NCBI GenBank assembly: GCA_009928125.1
Contig: RFVJ01000002.1
Coordinates: 1-56,613, forward strand
Direction of reading: 5' to 3'
From: Betaproteobacteria bacterium
Lineage (GTDB): Bacteria > Pseudomonadota > Gammaproteobacteria > Burkholderiales > Burkholderiaceae_C
Length of the DNA: 56,613 nucleotides
Shown: piece after piece, positions 26,595-36,297 of the stretch
Layout of the letters: the number at the start of each line of letters is the position of its first letter
Position numbering within the stretch: the stretch's first letter is position 1
Position numbers and translations under genes: made by a program
Notes under the pieces: generated by a model
Database searches by the model: none
What the model saw: the letters and a program-made list of their open reading frames with translations, nothing else
Told to the model about the DNA's origin: nothing

Positions 26595-27317
26595 ATGACC
26601 GTCGCCAAACCAGCCCACAAGCGTATTTTGCTCAAGCTGTCTGGCGAGGCGTTGATGGGCGACGATCAGTTTGGCATCAACCGCGCCACCATTGTGCGCA
26701 TGGTTGAAGAAATTGCAGACGTCACGCGCCTGGGTGTTCAGGTCGCTGTGGTGATTGGTGGCGGCAACATCTTCAGGGGTGTGGCCGGTGGCTCAGTTGG
26801 CATGGACCGTGCCACGGCCGATTACATGGGCATGCTGGCCACCGTCATGAATGCATTGGCCCTGGCCGACACCATGGACAAAGCGGGCCTCACTGCACGC
26901 GTCATGTCAGCCATTGCCATCGAGCAGGTGGTCGAGCCCTATGTCCGTCCCAAAGCCCTTCAATATTTAGAAGAAGGCAAGGTGGTCATTTTCGCTGCGG
27001 GCACAGGCAATCCATTTTTCACCACCGACACCGCTGCTGCTTTGCGCGGCGCAGAAATTGGTGCTGAGTTGGTCCTCAAGGCCACCAAAGTTGACGGTGT
27101 TTACACGGCGGATCCCAAAAAAGACGCTGCGGCCACACGTTACAGCAAAATTTCTTTTGACGAGGCCATTTCACAAAACCTCGGCATCATGGACGCCACA
27201 GCCTTTGCACTGTGCCGCGATCAAAAATTACCTGTCAAAGTGTTTTCGATATTCAAACATGGGGCCCTCAAGCGAGTGGTCATGGGAGAAGACGAGGGCA
27301 CTTTGGTGTATGCCTAA
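26595..27317 (+). CDS. pyrH: UMP kinase
   Basis: PyrH phosphorylates UMP to UDP. The amino-acid-kinase fold is shown by [13 protein letters not shown] near residue 9, [13 protein letters not shown] near 48, the acceptor site region [21 protein letters not shown] near 70, and [22 protein letters not shown] near 139. Length of 240 residues is normal, and AGGAG precedes the ATG. It follows tsf and precedes frr, the standard order. Confidence 0.98.
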   Translation: MTVAKPAHKRILLKLSGEALMGDDQFGINRATIVRMVEEIADVTRLGVQVAVVIGGGNIFRGVAGGSVGMDRATADYMGMLATVMNALALADTMDKAGLTARVMSAIAIEQVVEPYVRPKALQYLEEGKVVIFAAGTGNPFFTTDTAAALRGAEIGAELVLKATKVDGVYTADPKKDAAATRYSKISFDEAISQNLGIMDATAFALCRDQKLPVKVFSIFKHGALKRVVMGEDEGTLVYA

Positions 27318-27365
27318 TTCTTGTACCCGCCAGTGAAGCTGCTTCATTTGGCCTCGGAGAATCTC

Positions 27366-27926
27366 ATGAGCTTAGAAGACATCAAGAAAACCACGCAAAC
27401 CAAAATGGACCAGTCCATTGCGGCTTTCAAAAACAACCTGACCAAAATTCGCACGGGACGTGCCAACCCAGCGATTTTGGACACCATCCAAGTGGATTAC
27501 TACGGCTCGATGGTGCCTTTGTCCCAAGTGGCCAATGTGTCATTGATTGACTCGCGCACCATCAGTGTTCAGCCCTGGGAAAAAAACATGGGCGCCAAGA
27601 TTGAAAAAGCCATTCGCGAAAGCGATCTTGGTTTGAATCCTGCGGCCATGGGGGATTTGATTCGCGTGCCCATGCCGCCCATGAGCGAAGAGCGTCGCAA
27701 GGAAATGACCAAGTTGGTTCGTACCGAAGGCGAAAACGCCAAAATCGCTGTGCGCAATCTGCGTCGTGATGCCAACGAGTCCGTGAAAAAGTTGGTCAAA
27801 GACAAGTTGGCTTCCGAGGATGAGCAAAAACGTTCGGAAGCCGATGTGCAAAAAGTCACGGACAAGCACATTGCAGAAATCGACCAATTGGTCGCTGCCA
27901 AAGAACAAGAGATCATGGCCGTCTGA
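27366..27926 (+). CDS. frr: ribosome recycling factor
   Basis: RRF splits post-termination ribosomes together with EF-G. The 186-residue length is exact for the family. KTRTGRA-type sequence appears as [14 protein letters not shown], followed by [16 protein letters not shown], and the C-terminal helix has [22 protein letters not shown] at 27366 is the standard start. The next gene should normally be uppS, but cdsA follows after only 62 bases. Confidence 0.98.
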   Translation: MSLEDIKKTTQTKMDQSIAAFKNNLTKIRTGRANPAILDTIQVDYYGSMVPLSQVANVSLIDSRTISVQPWEKNMGAKIEKAIRESDLGLNPAAMGDLIRVPMPPMSEERRKEMTKLVRTEGENAKIAVRNLRRDANESVKKLVKDKLASEDEQKRSEADVQKVTDKHIAEIDQLVAAKEQEIMAV

Positions 27927-27988
27927 GGCCTTGACAACTGTTCACATGCACCGAATCATTCCATCTCTCAAGAACATCGATTGATTCG

Positions 27989-28861
27989 ATGCTCAAGCAA
28001 CGCATCATCACTGCACTGGCCTTGCTGGCCGTTTTGTTGCCAGCCTTGTTTGCCGATTCACCCCAGCCTTTTTTGTTGCTGTCCATCCTCATGATTGGTG
28101 CGGGCGCCTGGGAGTGGGGCAACATGAATGGCATGACCCGACGACAGTCCATTCTCTCTGGCGTCATCTGTGTTGACCTTTGCATTTTTGCTTGGTGGGC
28201 TGGTTGGACCACCTCCACGGATGCTTGGGTATGGTGGATGGCGGGTGCCAGCTGGGTCGTCTTAACGGCTTGGATGCTTCAGCGAGGGGTTCAAGGATGG
28301 GCCTTGTGGCATCGCGATTTGCGTTGGCTTCTAGGGCTCATCATGCTTTGGTTGGCTTGGCTTGCCATGGCGCAAGCCCGCACGGCCAGTGTTCAATTGC
28401 TGTTGTCTATTTTTTGTGTGGTGTGGGCTGCCGATGTCTTTGCTTATTTCTGCGGCAAAGCTTTGGGCGGACGCATCATCCACCGCAAATTGGCGCCAAC
28501 GGTCAGCCCTGGCAAAAGTTGGGAAGGTGCCTTGGGTGGTTTGTTGGGTGTCTTTGTGCTGGCTTGGGTTTGGATGCACCTCGAGCAATCCTATCAATGG
28601 CCAGGTACCAGCTTTTTCACGCACATGATGACGCACGGCCTATTCTGGTGGGCCCTCAGTTTGATGTTCATCACCACCATGAGCGTGGTGGGTGACCTTG
28701 TCGAGTCGCTGGTCAAGCGCAGCGCAGGTGTGAAGGACAGTTCCAATTTATTGCCTGGCCATGGTGGTGTTCTCGACCGCTTGGACGCCTTACTGCCCAG
28801 CTTGCCCATTGCCCTCATGTTGCTGAACTGGCCAACTGCATCAACGGCACTCGCTTTATGA
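27989..28861 (+). CDS. cdsA: phosphatidate cytidylyltransferase (CDP-diacylglycerol synthase)
   Basis: CdsA makes CDP-diacylglycerol from CTP and phosphatidate in the inner membrane, feeding all phospholipid synthesis. The C-terminal signature SLVKRSAGVKDSSNLLPGHGGVLDR (residues about 237-261) is complete, and multiple hydrophobic helices precede it. Length of 290 residues is normal. It overlaps dxr by 4 bases (ATGA). Its upstream neighbour is frr, with uppS missing. Confidence 0.96.
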   Translation: MLKQRIITALALLAVLLPALFADSPQPFLLLSILMIGAGAWEWGNMNGMTRRQSILSGVICVDLCIFAWWAGWTTSTDAWVWWMAGASWVVLTAWMLQRGVQGWALWHRDLRWLLGLIMLWLAWLAMAQARTASVQLLLSIFCVVWAADVFAYFCGKALGGRIIHRKLAPTVSPGKSWEGALGGLLGVFVLAWVWMHLEQSYQWPGTSFFTHMMTHGLFWWALSLMFITTMSVVGDLVESLVKRSAGVKDSSNLLPGHGGVLDRLDALLPSLPIALMLLNWPTASTALAL

Positions 28862-30051
28862 AACAAAACATCACCATTTTGGGTTCAACCGGGTCGATCG
28901 GCACCAACACTTTGGATGTGTTGTCACGTCACCTTGATCGATACCAAGTCTTTGCTTTAACAGCCGCTGTTCAAGTGGAGGCCATTCTTGCGCAATGCGT
29001 CAAATACAAACCGCGCTATGCCGTGATGGCGCAAGAAAGCGCGGGCCGCTTGCTGGCAGATCGCGTCAAGGCCGAGGGTTTGTCGGTTGAAGTTTTGTGG
29101 GGTGCCGAAGCCCTCGACATGGTGGCTTCGCATCCAGATGTTCACGCTGTCATGGCCGCCATTGTGGGCGCTGCAGGTTTGTCTCCGTGCTTGGCTGCGG
29201 CAAATGCAGGCAAACGTTTGTTGCTTGCCAACAAAGAAGCGTTGGTGGTGGGAGGTGAGGTTTTTTTGAGCGCCGTCAAAAAGGGTGGTGCAGTTTTATT
29301 GCCCATTGACAGTGAGCACTCTGCCGTGTTTCAGTCCTTGCCGGAGAATCCCGCAACCTGGGCCGATCGCATTGATCAAATCATCCTGACAGCGTCTGGA
29401 GGCCCCTTCAGAACCAGAGACGTGGCCACGCTGCGCGATGTCACGCCCGAAGAAGCCTGTGCGCACCCCAACTGGGTGATGGGTCGGAAAATATCGGTTG
29501 ACTCTGCAACCATGATGAACAAGGCGCTTGAGGTGATCGAAGCGCGCTATTTGTTTGGTGTGTCGCCTGAACAATTGAATGTGGTGATTCATCCCCAAAG
29601 CATCATTCATTCCATGGTGAAGTACAAAGACACGTCCGTGGTGGCGCAGTTGGGAACACCCGACATGCGCGTGCCCATTGCCTATGGCCTGAGTTGGCCG
29701 GAACGCATCACATCGGGTGCGCAAGGCTTGGATTTTCACAACCTCAAACCCATGACTTTTGAGGCCATAGACGACCATGGCCACGAGGCACGTTTTCCAG
29801 GTTTGAAATTGGCCTGGCAATCACTGAAGGCGGCTCCAGGGACTTGTGCTGTGCTCAATGCAGCCAATGAAATTGCAGTCGAGGCGTTCCTGAACAAACA
29901 AATCAGGTTTGATCAAATCCACCAAGTCAACATGGAAACGTTGGCCAAGGTGGTGCCCGCATCGCCACACAGTTTGAGTGATCTGTTGGCACTGGATGCG
30001 CTCAGCCGTGCGCAAGCGCATGCCTTGCTTGGCCGTATGGGTGGAACTTGA
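28858..30051 (+). CDS. dxr: 1-deoxy-D-xylulose 5-phosphate reductoisomerase
   Basis: Dxr commits carbon to the methylerythritol phosphate pathway that IspD and IspF continue. ILGSTGSIGTNTLDVL (residues about 6-21) binds NADPH. LLPIDSEHSAVFQ near 143 holds the metal and substrate loop. GRKISVDSATMMNKALE near 205 and the C-terminal AANEIAVEAFL are typical. Length of 397 residues is normal. Its last bases overlap the start region of rseP. Confidence 0.97.
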   Translation: MKQNITILGSTGSIGTNTLDVLSRHLDRYQVFALTAAVQVEAILAQCVKYKPRYAVMAQESAGRLLADRVKAEGLSVEVLWGAEALDMVASHPDVHAVMAAIVGAAGLSPCLAAANAGKRLLLANKEALVVGGEVFLSAVKKGGAVLLPIDSEHSAVFQSLPENPATWADRIDQIILTASGGPFRTRDVATLRDVTPEEACAHPNWVMGRKISVDSATMMNKALEVIEARYLFGVSPEQLNVVIHPQSIIHSMVKYKDTSVVAQLGTPDMRVPIAYGLSWPERITSGAQGLDFHNLKPMTFEAIDDHGHEARFPGLKLAWQSLKAAPGTCAVLNAANEIAVEAFLNKQIRFDQIHQVNMETLAKVVPASPHSLSDLLALDALSRAQAHALLGRMGGT

Positions 30052-31192
30052 AAATTCTTTTGAATTGACGGCGCTCGTGCTGACGCTTTTCGCTTTTTTA
30101 TTTGCACTGACACTGCTCATCGCAGTTCATGAGTATGGCCACTACCGCATGGCTGTTGCATGGGGTGTGCCTGTTCTGGTTTTCTCCATAGGCTTTGGCA
30201 AAACGCTTTATCGCTGGCGACCCCAAAATCAGAAGCCGGGCCAGAACACAGAGTTTCGCATTGGCGCATTGCCCCTGGGAGGGTTCGTTCAGATGCTGGA
30301 CAGCAGAGAGGGTGATGTGCCTGCTGCGCAACTTGCATCGGCCTTTGATCGCCAGAGCGTCAAGGCGCGAGCATGCATCGTGGCAGCAGGCCCCTTGGCC
30401 AATTTGTTGTTGGCCGTTGTTTTGTTCAGTGCATTGGCATGGTGGGGTCACCCCAAAATTCTGCCTGTCATTGGCCGAGTTGAGGTCGGTGCGCCCGCCG
30501 ATGTGGCGGGTTTGCAGTCGGGTGATCGCGTCTTGAGAGTGGGCTCGCAAGAGGTCAGGGATGCGCAACACTTAAGGGCCTTGATACGAGGTGATTTCGA
30601 TCCACAGGATGAGGGCAGGGAAAGCAAGGATGGTTCTGGCCAAGACGCCATTTGGGAAGTTGACCGACAAGGTCAGCGTTTGTCATTGGCTGTCAAACCT
30701 GTGCTGATGGCACTGCCGGGTCAGCCTGAAGCCAGCGCCGTCAAGCGGATAGGTGCCGTTGTCGGTGTACCGTCCGACACAGAATGGGTCCAGGCAAGTT
30801 TTTGGGAGGGTTGGGCAATAGGTTTCGGTCAAGTTGTGCAAATCACCCAGATGACCGGCCGGGTGATTGGGCAAATGCTCATCGGGGAGGCTTCTTCGAA
30901 GCATCTCAGTGGTCCTTTGACCATTGCAGAGCAGGCAGGTCAGTCGGCTCAAAGGGGCTGGCCTTCCTATGTGAGCTTTTTGGCGCTGATCAGTGTCAGT
31001 CTGGGTTTGCTCAATCTCCTGCCTTTGCCCATGTTGGATGGGGGGCACCTGATGTATTATCTTTGGGAGTCACTCACTGGCAAACCGGTTTCTGTTGCTT
31101 GGCAGCGGGGTTTGCAGAAAGTGGGTTTGGCTTTGTTGATTGGCGTCATGAGCCTGGCGTTTTTCAATGACCTGACTCGACTCTTTACTTAA
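30041..31192 (+). CDS. rseP: site-2 intramembrane metalloprotease RseP
   Basis: RseP cleaves anti-sigma factors and signal-peptide remnants within the inner membrane. The zinc site HEYGHY is near residue 29, followed by SIGFGKTLYRW. A PDZ domain covers about 130-220 (IGRVEVGAPADVAGLQSGDRV), and the second metal site region is LLNLLPLPMLDGGHLMYY near 330. No ATG is available. The frame opens with GTG at 29978, and GTG at 30041, TTG at 30065 and GTG at 30077 are candidates. The homologues I recall start about 16-20 residues before the zinc motif, so the true start is in 30041-30077. Nine bases separate it from bamA. Confidence 0.93.
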   Translation: MELENSFELTALVLTLFAFLFALTLLIAVHEYGHYRMAVAWGVPVLVFSIGFGKTLYRWRPQNQKPGQNTEFRIGALPLGGFVQMLDSREGDVPAAQLASAFDRQSVKARACIVAAGPLANLLLAVVLFSALAWWGHPKILPVIGRVEVGAPADVAGLQSGDRVLRVGSQEVRDAQHLRALIRGDFDPQDEGRESKDGSGQDAIWEVDRQGQRLSLAVKPVLMALPGQPEASAVKRIGAVVGVPSDTEWVQASFWEGWAIGFGQVVQITQMTGRVIGQMLIGEASSKHLSGPLTIAEQAGQSAQRGWPSYVSFLALISVSLGLLNLLPLPMLDGGHLMYYLWESLTGKPVSVAWQRGLQKVGLALLIGVMSLAFFNDLTRLFT

Positions 31193-31201
31193 TTCAAACG
31201 C

Positions 31202-33502
31202 ATGAACTTTCTCCCTCAACAGTTTCGCTTGCAGCCCTTGTGTGTCCTCATTGCAGCGACCCTTGGCAGTCTGTCCGCTTGGGCCATTGAGCCCTTCAAA
31301 TTGAAAGACATTCGCGTTGAAGGTTTGCAGCGGATTGAGTCTGGCACTGTGTTTGCCTCATTGCCTTTTCGCGTTGGCGACATGTACAACGATGAATCGG
31401 GTGCCGCTGCCATCCGCGCTTTGTTTGCATTGGGTCTGTTCAAGGATGTCCGGCTCGATGCGCAAGGCGATGTGCTGGTGGTCATTGTCGAGGAGCGTCC
31501 CTCCATTTCTGAAGTCGAGTGGGTCGGGCTCAAAGAATTTGACAAAGATGTGCTGGTCAAGGCCTTGAAAGAGGTTGGCATTTCTGAAGGACGCCCCTTC
31601 GACAAAGCGCTTGCGGACAAAGCCGAACAAGAACTCAAGCGTCAGTACATCACACGCAGTTTGTATGGCGCTGAGGTGGTCACCACCGTCACCCCTGTTG
31701 AACGCAATCGCGTCAAGCTCACTTTCACGGTGACCGAAGGTGGACCCTCGAAAATCAAAGAGATTCGCATCACTGGCAACCAAGCTTTCTCAGAAGATAC
31801 GCTGAAAGATCAGTTCAATTTGGATGTCGGAGGGTGGCTCAGTTGGTACACCAAATCAGATCGGTATTCCCGTACCAAGCTCAACGCCGATTTGGAAACC
31901 TTGCGCTCTTATTATTTAAGCCGCGGGTTTTTGGAATTCCGCATCGACTCCACTCAGGTGGCCATTTCGCCTGACAAGCAAGACATCTCCATTGCCATCA
32001 ACGTGACAGAGGGTGATCGTTTTGTGGTGTCTGGTGTGAAGCTCGAGGGCAATTATTTGGGCAAGGACGATGAGTTCAAGGCCCTGGTCAAAATTGGACT
32101 GGGTCAGCCTTACAACGCTGAAACGGTGGCCGAAACCACCAAAGCTTTTACCGACTATTTCGGCAAGTTTGGTTTTGCCTTTGCTCGCGTTGATGCACGT
32201 CCTGAAATCGATCGACTCAACAACCGCGTTAGTTTCGTCTTGCAAGCAGAGCCATCACGTCGTGCTTATGTGCGCCGCATCAACGTGGCAGGTAACAACC
32301 GAACTCGCGATGAAGTCATTCGGCGAGAGTTTCGTCAATTGGAAGCAGCTTGGTACGACGGTGACAAAATCAAGTTGTCCCGCGATCGTGTCGATCGTTT
32401 GGGCTTTTTCACAGAAGTCAACATTGACACGCAGGAGGTGCCAGCCACCACCGACCAAGTTGACTTGACCATCAATGTGGTGGAGAAACCGACAGGCAGC
32501 GTGACCCTGGGTGCTGGCTTTTCTTCCACCGAAAAGGTGGCCTTGAGTTTTGGTATTCGACAAGAAAACGCGTTTGGTTCCGGCAATTACCTGGCCACCG
32601 AAATTAACACCAGCAGGTACAACCGCACCATCGTGATCAGTACCACTGACCCGTACTACACGCCTGAGGGTATTTCAAGAACTGTCGACATTTTTCACCG
32701 AACCACGCGGCCATATTTGGGTGATCTGAACGCCTACAGCTTGGTCAGTTCAGGTGCCGGCATGCGTTTCGGTGTGCCTTTCAGTGAAATTGACACTGTT
32801 TACTTTGGTGCCAACCTAGAACAAACTTCCATTCGTCCTGGCACCAACTTGCCCAATGCCTATGTCGAATACATGCAGCAGTTTGGCTACACCAGCAATT
32901 CACTGCCATTGACAGTGGGTTGGGCCCGCGACGGCCGCGACAGTGCTTTGGTGCCAACCCGAGGCATGTTGCAACGCTTCAATTCGGATTTGAGCATGGC
33001 AGGCGATGCCCGCTATGTGCGAACAAATTACCAGATTCAGCAGTACACACCCCTGACCAAAAAGTATACTTTAGCACTCAACGCCGACTTCGGCTGGGGT
33101 CAAGGACTGTCAAACAGACCCTATCCCTTGTTCAAAAACTACTTTGTCGGCGGATTGGGCAGCGTCCGGGGTTTCCAACAATCAACCTTGGGACCGTCGG
33201 ACACCACCAACAGCCTGTATTTGGGTGGCCCCAAGAAAATTGTCATGAATGCAGAAATGTTGGCCCCATTCCCTGGGGCTGGCAACGATCGCACTTTGCG
33301 TTTATTTGCCTTCACGGACGTCGGTCGGGCCTTTGGAGAGCATGAGAAAATCAGCCTGTCTGAGCTCAGATCCTCCTACGGCGTTGGCCTCAGCTGGATT
33401 TCGCCCATGGGCCCACTGCGCTTTTCGTACGCCATGCCGATGCGACGCCAGGTTACGGATAAAATCCAGAGATTGCAATTCCAAATCGGAACTTCCTTTT
33501 AA
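31202..33502 (+). CDS. bamA: outer-membrane protein assembly factor BamA
   Basis: BamA is the core of the machine that folds beta-barrels into the outer membrane. A signal peptide ends near ATLGSLSAWA. Five POTRA domains run to about residue 425, starting FKLKDIRVEGLQRIESGTVF. The 16-strand barrel follows, with the conserved VRGF loop as LGSVRGFQ near 655 and the terminal strand ending QFQIGTSF with the aromatic C-terminus expected for BAM substrates. Length of 766 residues is normal. Its stop overlaps the skp start by one base. Confidence 0.97.
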   Translation: MNFLPQQFRLQPLCVLIAATLGSLSAWAIEPFKLKDIRVEGLQRIESGTVFASLPFRVGDMYNDESGAAAIRALFALGLFKDVRLDAQGDVLVVIVEERPSISEVEWVGLKEFDKDVLVKALKEVGISEGRPFDKALADKAEQELKRQYITRSLYGAEVVTTVTPVERNRVKLTFTVTEGGPSKIKEIRITGNQAFSEDTLKDQFNLDVGGWLSWYTKSDRYSRTKLNADLETLRSYYLSRGFLEFRIDSTQVAISPDKQDISIAINVTEGDRFVVSGVKLEGNYLGKDDEFKALVKIGLGQPYNAETVAETTKAFTDYFGKFGFAFARVDARPEIDRLNNRVSFVLQAEPSRRAYVRRINVAGNNRTRDEVIRREFRQLEAAWYDGDKIKLSRDRVDRLGFFTEVNIDTQEVPATTDQVDLTINVVEKPTGSVTLGAGFSSTEKVALSFGIRQENAFGSGNYLATEINTSRYNRTIVISTTDPYYTPEGISRTVDIFHRTTRPYLGDLNAYSLVSSGAGMRFGVPFSEIDTVYFGANLEQTSIRPGTNLPNAYVEYMQQFGYTSNSLPLTVGWARDGRDSALVPTRGMLQRFNSDLSMAGDARYVRTNYQIQQYTPLTKKYTLALNADFGWGQGLSNRPYPLFKNYFVGGLGSVRGFQQSTLGPSDTTNSLYLGGPKKIVMNAEMLAPFPGAGNDRTLRLFAFTDVGRAFGEHEKISLSELRSSYGVGLSWISPMGPLRFSYAMPMRRQVTDKIQRLQFQIGTSF

Positions 33503-34020
33503 TGAAAACACTTCGCCATTTCTCACAAGTCTGTTTGTTGGCTCTCGGCGCTTTGGGCGCCACTGCTGCCTGCGCCCAAGAATTCAAAATTGGTTTTGTG
33601 AACACCGATCGCATCTTCCGCGAAGCCAGTACAGCCAAAAATGCCCAGGCCAAGTTGGAACAAGAATTTGCCAAACGCGAAAAAGACTTGGTTGACCTGG
33701 GTAACACCATCAAAGCTGCGTCCGATAAATTTGAGCGTGAAGCCCCCACCTTGTCTGAAACGCAACGCAACACGCGTCAAAAGCAGCTGATGGATCAAGA
33801 CCGTGAGTTTCAGCGCAAGCGTCGTGAATTCCAAGAAGACTTGAATACACGCAAGAACGAAGAACAACAAATTGTGATTGAACGTGCAAACCGTGCGGTG
33901 AAGCAAGTAGCCGAAACAGAAAAATACGATGTGATTTTTCAAGAAGCCGTTTACATCAATCCCAAGCACGACATCACCGACAAAGTCATCAAGTCACTTA
34001 ACGCAACCGCCGGCAAGTAA
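33502..34020 (+). CDS. skp: periplasmic chaperone Skp/OmpH
   Basis: Skp holds unfolded outer-membrane proteins in the periplasm for BamA. A signal peptide ends ATAACAQ (about residue 25). The mature start KIGFVNTDRIFREA is typical, followed by long charged coiled-coil arms (residues about 45-120) rich in Glu, Lys, Arg and Gln, and VIFQEAVYINPKHDITDKVI at the end. Length of 172 residues is normal. It is tightly coupled to bamA. Confidence 0.94.
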   Translation: MKTLRHFSQVCLLALGALGATAACAQEFKIGFVNTDRIFREASTAKNAQAKLEQEFAKREKDLVDLGNTIKAASDKFEREAPTLSETQRNTRQKQLMDQDREFQRKRREFQEDLNTRKNEEQQIVIERANRAVKQVAETEKYDVIFQEAVYINPKHDITDKVIKSLNATAGK

Positions 34021-34045
34021 TTGCTGAGCGCACTGGACCTGTGTT

Positions 34046-35041
34046 GTGCTGCAGCTTGGTGACATCGTTGAAGCTTTAGGTGGCAGCCTTCACGGCAGTT
34101 CAGAAATTCTCATCGCACAATTGGCCCCGCTAGAAACGGCGGGTCCGCATGACCTGAGTTTCCTCAGTCACCCCAAATACCAAAACCATTTGAAGCAGTC
34201 GCGGGCGGCCTGCGTCATTGTCACGCCTCAATTCAAAGAATTGGCACTTGAGCGAGGTGCGTGCATCGTTGCCGAAGATCCTTACCATTATTTTGCGCGT
34301 CTGACGCAACTGTGGAAGAAGAAAACCAGATCCGTTTCTGCGCATCGCATTCATCCCAGTGCCGTCATTGACCCCTCGGCCTTTGTTCACGAAACGGCCA
34401 CCATTGGTCCTCTGTGTGTCGTCGAGCAGGGAGCTCGAGTGGGTGCGAATTCGCAACTCAAATCCAGAGTCACACTGGGTGAAAATTGCCACATCGGCGA
34501 GCGTTGCATCGTTCACGCGGGTGTGGTCATTGGTGCCGATGGTTTTGGTTTTGCCTTGCATCAGGGCGCTTGGGAAAAAATTGAACAACTAGGCGCTGTC
34601 ACCATCGGCAACGATGTTGAAATTGGCGCCAACACTTGCATTGACCGTGGTGCATTGCAAGACACGGTGATCGAAGACGGCGTCAAACTCGACAACCTCA
34701 TTCAAATTGGTCACAACGTGCACATAGGCAAACACACCGCCATGGCTGGTTGTGTGGGTGTGGCGGGCAGCGCGCGCATAGGCGCCCATTGCACCGTAGG
34801 GGGCGGTGCCATCATATTGGGTCACTTGAGTTTGGCAGATGGCGTGCACATCTCAGCTGCAACTGTCGTCACCCGCTCCATTCAAAAACCAGGCCAGTAC
34901 ACTGGCTTGTTTCCCATCGATGACAATTCATCTTGGGAAAAAAATGCTGCCAGCCTCAAGCAATTGCATCAACTCCGTGACCGCATCAAAGCGCTTGAGG
35001 CGCTTCGAACTCAGCCCCCCGTTTCAGGAAAATCATCATGA
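34046..35041 (+). CDS. lpxD: UDP-3-O-(3-hydroxyacyl)glucosamine N-acyltransferase
   Basis: LpxD adds the second acyl chain in lipid A synthesis. An N-terminal uridine-binding domain ([13 protein letters not shown] near 35) is followed by a left-handed beta-helix of hexapeptide repeats. The catalytic His region is [20 protein letters not shown] near residue 215-235, and a C-terminal helix closes the protein. The start is GTG at 34046. Length is 331 residues. It ends in ATGA overlap with fabZ. Confidence 0.96.
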   Translation: MLQLGDIVEALGGSLHGSSEILIAQLAPLETAGPHDLSFLSHPKYQNHLKQSRAACVIVTPQFKELALERGACIVAEDPYHYFARLTQLWKKKTRSVSAHRIHPSAVIDPSAFVHETATIGPLCVVEQGARVGANSQLKSRVTLGENCHIGERCIVHAGVVIGADGFGFALHQGAWEKIEQLGAVTIGNDVEIGANTCIDRGALQDTVIEDGVKLDNLIQIGHNVHIGKHTAMAGCVGVAGSARIGAHCTVGGGAIILGHLSLADGVHISAATVVTRSIQKPGQYTGLFPIDDNSSWEKNAASLKQLHQLRDRIKALEALRTQPPVSGKSS

Positions 35042-35478
35042 TGGACATTTATCAAATTCTCAAACAATTGCCACATCGATTCCCCATATTGTTGGTTGAT
35101 CGTGTGTTGGAGATTGAGAAAGGCGTGCGCATCAAGGCATTGAAAAATGTCTCTGTCAATGAGCCTTACTTCACGGGCCACTTTCCTTCACGTCCTGTGA
35201 TGCCTGGCGTATTGATGTTGGAGGCCTTGGCGCAAGCTGCTGCTTTGTTGGCTTTTGACACCATGGGCGAAACACCTGACGAAAACACGGTGTATTACTT
35301 TGCGGGCATTGACGGTGCGCGTTTCAAGCGTCCTGTCGAACCTGGCGATCAATTGATTTTGGAAGTTGAATTGGACCGCATGAAGGCGGGCATATTCAAA
35401 TTCAAGGCACGCGCCAAAGTAGGCGAAGAGATTGCAGTAGAAGCCGAGTTGATGTGCACCATGCGCAAGGTTGCTTGA
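35038..35478 (+). CDS. fabZ: 3-hydroxyacyl-[ACP] dehydratase FabZ
   Basis: FabZ dehydrates 3-hydroxyacyl-ACP in fatty-acid synthesis and competes with LpxA for 3-hydroxymyristoyl-ACP. The hot-dog fold active site is [22 protein letters not shown], with His near residue 49 and Glu near 63. Length of 146 residues is normal. A second ATG immediately follows the first, and the start overlaps the lpxD stop. Confidence 0.97.
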   Translation: MMDIYQILKQLPHRFPILLVDRVLEIEKGVRIKALKNVSVNEPYFTGHFPSRPVMPGVLMLEALAQAAALLAFDTMGETPDENTVYYFAGIDGARFKRPVEPGDQLILEVELDRMKAGIFKFKARAKVGEEIAVEAELMCTMRKVA

Positions 35479-35490
35479 TGACAGAAGGCT

Positions 35491-36294
35491 ATGACCACCG
35501 TGACTCGCATTCATCCTACCGCCCTCATTGACCCCTCGGCCCAACTGGACAGCAGTGTCACGGTGGGGCCTTACACGGTCATTGGTCCTCATGTGCGCAT
35601 TGATGCGGGCACTTCCATCGCAAGTCACTGCGTGATTGAAGGCCATACCACCATCGGCAAAGACAATCGAATTTTTCAGTTCAACTCTTTGGGTGCTGTG
35701 CCGCAAGACAAAAAATATGCGGGCGAGCCCTGTGAGTTGGTCATCGGTGACCGAAATACCATTCGGGAGTTTTGCACCTTCAACATTGGTTCACCCGGCG
35801 ATACAGGCGTGACCCGACTGGGCAATGACAACTGGATCATGGCTTACGTGCATTTGGCCCATGATTGTGTGGTGGGCAACCACACCATTTTTGCCAACAG
35901 CTCACAATTGGCAGGTCATGTGCATGTTGATGATTGGGTGATCTTGGGGGGCTTTACAGTTGTGCATCAATTTTGCAGATTGGGCGCCCACAGTTTCACT
36001 GCCATGCACTCCTTGCTCTTCGCCGATTTACCACCCTTTGTCATGGCCCAGGGTCAACCAGCGCAAGCACGGTCCATGAACTTTGAAGGTTTGCGCCGAC
36101 GCGGGTTTTCTGCCGAGAGAATTGCCGCAGTCAAAGCCATGCACAAAAGCCTTTATCGCCAGCAACTCACTTTGGCGCAGGCGCAAACAGACATTCAAGC
36201 ATTGACTCAAAAATACCCAGAAGCCCAAGCCGACGTTGACCTGATGCTCAGCTTCTTGCAAGCCACATCGCCCGAGCGCGGCATTGTGAGATAA
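35491..36294 (+). CDS. lpxA: UDP-N-acetylglucosamine acyltransferase
   Basis: LpxA performs the first acylation of lipid A synthesis. Left-handed beta-helix hexapeptides fill the first 190 residues. The catalytic base His is in [26 protein letters not shown] (about residue 127). The C-terminal helical part has [20 protein letters not shown]. Length of 267 residues is close to the family norm of 262. It lies 12 bases after fabZ and 3 bases before the lpxB start codon. Confidence 0.97.
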   Translation: MTTVTRIHPTALIDPSAQLDSSVTVGPYTVIGPHVRIDAGTSIASHCVIEGHTTIGKDNRIFQFNSLGAVPQDKKYAGEPCELVIGDRNTIREFCTFNIGSPGDTGVTRLGNDNWIMAYVHLAHDCVVGNHTIFANSSQLAGHVHVDDWVILGGFTVVHQFCRLGAHSFTAMHSLLFADLPPFVMAQGQPAQARSMNFEGLRRRGFSAERIAAVKAMHKSLYRQQLTLAQAQTDIQALTQKYPEAQADVDLMLSFLQATSPERGIVR

Positions 36295-36297
36295 CAG

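Noticed and set aside
29978-30040. A frameshift at the dxr/rseP border
   Set aside because: rseP is a continuous frame with GTG and TTG options close to the expected start; absence of ATG does not require a lesion.
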